Part shown: one piece after another, positions 42,572-64,000 of the stretch
Position numbering within the stretch: the stretch's first letter is position 1
Layout: each line of letters begins with the position of its first letter
NCBI GenBank assembly: GCA_030867875.1
Contig: JAOWCC010001501.1
Span: 23,123,036 to 23,187,035 of the forward strand
DNA from: Actinernus sp. WN-2022
Taxonomy: Eukaryota; Cnidaria; Anthozoa; Actiniaria; Actinernidae
Direction: 5' to 3'
DNA length: 64,000 bases
The notes under the pieces: model-generated
The model's input: the letters and a program-made list of their open reading frames with translations, nothing else
Database searches by the model: none
Told to the model about the DNA's origin: nothing
Program-made: the position numbers and the translations under genes

Positions 42572-44365
42572 TTGGTAAGTATTGATGATTCAGAGCTGCT
42601 ATAGGTCATTCCTCGGTATTTTGTGTTCTGTTTATTCCTTTGAATGATATTTTATTTTGCCCGTTAGTTGTTTGTCATTAGATTTTTTGGGAGTTTATTT
42701 TCAACCAGCGCTTAGACTTGGAGCTTGGACCGGTGATTAATCCGATGCTCGGTTTCAATGTCTTTCTTTAAAAATAACCGATGAACTACTGTTTGAATGG
42801 ACAAATAGAACGGAAAGTGAAAGAAATGCCAGTGCAATTCAAGTACTAATGAATACATTGCGTCTCCCTGGCCCCAAAACGAACCCTAACCGTCACAAAA
42901 CGAGTTCTCAAGTATTTAGAGCTAGGGTTCACAAGTAAACGGTGAAATAGTACTGAATAATTGCAGTGTTTTTGTTATTACAACCTGACACATGACTTCC
43001 CGGCCCCGAGTATTGAATCAAGCGAAATGCCTTACCTGACACATGACTTCCCGGCCCCGAGTATTTGAATCAAGCCGAAAATGCCCTTGTGCTTCATCAG
43101 TTTACAGCTTTATATAATTAATCCTTTACTTTCCAAACAAAAAAGCCAAAAATTCCGACACCTATTTTTCAGATTTAAGATGTTGGCTCCAAGATGTTCT
43201 CTCTCTCTCTACACTAATTTCCCAGCGACGAAAGGAAAAAATCTTGGTGATGACGGTTGAGAATCTCACTTTTTTACCTTGTCGCTGCATGACTGCTCTC
43301 TATTTCATGTGACAAGATTCAACCAATTGTGTAATGGCACTGATTACATGTAGATCACATGAAATAAAGAACCAATCGGCAACAAGGTACCTCTGCCACC
43401 AGAGGTTTTTTCCTTTCTCATCGCTTAACTCCTCTGCCTTGCTGGGAAATTAGCATAAAAAACTACACATATTTTTAGGTAATATTAACCTCCAGCACCC
43501 AGGGTAGGTACATTTTGTAACATTCTAGAACTGTGAAGACCAAATGCAATCATTGCATGTTCAAAAATTGTGGATTCGCTCAGCTAGCGTCTTGTGAAAT
43601 CCACAACAAATTTGACCATGTGATGATGCAAACCATGGCAATTAAGGGGCGGACCATTTGACTTTTGAGGGGGGGGGGGGGGGGGGGGGGGTGGGTGTTC
43701 TTGTCTGTGCTCAATTTTTTTTTTCTTTAGCAGTGTTGTTGCACAAAATTTTTTTTTTGGAAAAAAAGCGGAGCCAGAAACAAAGCTTTTTCCGCTTGCA
43801 GGATATTTTTTTTTTTCAAACACCGTTGGCTTGCAGGATATTAAGAAAAATGAGCAGTTGTAAAAATTATTAGTAAAAATACAGCAGGGTATTCATCCAG
43901 AGGGAAGTCCCTGGCAGCTTAGTCTGACTGAGCGCTTCGGGATATAGAAAAAAAAATTCTAACCTACATGTACATGTAATGTTGGTTTTTCGAGATTGGA
44001 GAAACTCTGGTTCAGGGCTTTCAAAATGTTTTTTTTGAGTAGGAGGTCAACATACAATGTAGGAAAAGGCAGGCATCTGTTGATAAAGAGAAAATACAAT
44101 GTAACCTGCGATATACAGAAATGAAGTAACCACCAGAGTTCTTGATGCTACCGGCTTGTTTTGAAAATCTCTGCTGGTTACTACTGGACACTTGTTTTAC
44201 AAAAAAAATCGTTAGTTTTACATGTACAATGTAAGTTAATTATGTCCACTTTTGACCCTCGGCCGTGTTACATGTACTTAAAATGTCACTTAATGAAAAC
44301 CCTTATACAGTATTTGCAAGGTGAATTCTGTCTAATAGGCTTTGTGAACACTTAATTTCCAACAG
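42572..44365 (+). other. Katanin leader intron
   Basis: Holds a 51-bp direct duplication (42983-43085, acctgacacatgacttcccg), a fold-back at 43211-43456 and a 24-base poly-G run at about 43668-43691. Otherwise nothing recognised. Confidence 0.55.
43211..43456. repeat. Fold-back repeat
   Basis: Arms acactaatttcccagcgacg and the inverse tgctgggaaattagcat. An inner pair accttgtcgctgcatgact / ggcaacaaggtacc and tttcatgtgacaag / gatcacatgaaat. Non-coding. Confidence 0.6.
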
Positions 44366-44370
44366 CAACA

Positions 44371-64000
<19,630 letters not shown>

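Noticed and set aside
43668..43691. Poly-G run and flanking frames as a glycine-rich gene
   Set aside because: Homopolymer-driven frame only. No supporting motifs, and length of the run is probably unreliable.

Overview
The window looks like a repeat-rich invertebrate nuclear genome. Genes are cut into short exons by long introns, there are many tRNA-derived SINEs and small inverted-repeat transposons, and the palindrome ACATGT/TACATGTA recurs everywhere. Protein similarity and the kinds of mobile elements suggest a marine metazoan, most likely an anthozoan cnidarian such as a stony coral. That assignment is inference.

Two host genes are recognised, arranged head to head. On the minus strand, from about 41.3 kb down to at least 4.5 kb, lies a MAP3K7 (TAK1) orthologue. 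Ten short exons encode a complete protein kinase domain. A 1.7-kb exon follows, encoding an unusually long, low-complexity, QGY-rich tail. A separate 60-bp exon near 4.5 kb matches the start of the TAB2/3-binding coiled coil. On the plus strand, from 44.4 kb (with a probable non-coding first exon near 42.5 kb) past the right edge, lies a katanin p60 gene closest to KATNAL1: MIT-like N-terminus, basic linker and AAA ATPase exons. Katanin exon 1 carries two one-base insertions that break the frame. The last visible exon is followed by a tandem array that repeats its 3' end and 5' splice site.

Most of the rest is mobile DNA inside introns. Katanin intron 5 (51.2-60.6 kb) holds a decayed Ginger-like DNA transposon whose product has a Gypsy-type integrase core, a GPY/F module, a Ulp1-like protease region and a PHD finger. 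Its integrase exon is interrupted by a 3.1-kb element with an 8-9 bp target duplication, AT-rich palindromic arms and a 13-copy 75/82-bp satellite. TAK1 introns hold three large non-autonomous inverted-repeat elements (17.6-21.0, 31.6-35.0 and 37.5-39.8 kb). Two of these carry a nested element flanked by TTAA, and the third carries a 536-bp higher-order repeat. They also hold four copies of one SINE (one split by a LINE fragment), a Harbinger-like MITE with a TTA duplication, a MITE with a 9-bp duplication nested in another element's terminal repeat, and about a dozen fold-back repeats. Katanin intron 3 contains 1.66 kb of almost pure polypurine.

No CRISPR array, bacterial-style operon or functional tRNA/rRNA gene was found. 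No wholly new functional system can be claimed. The most unusual objects are the nested satellite element, the multiplied splice-donor array and the extended TAK1 tail.
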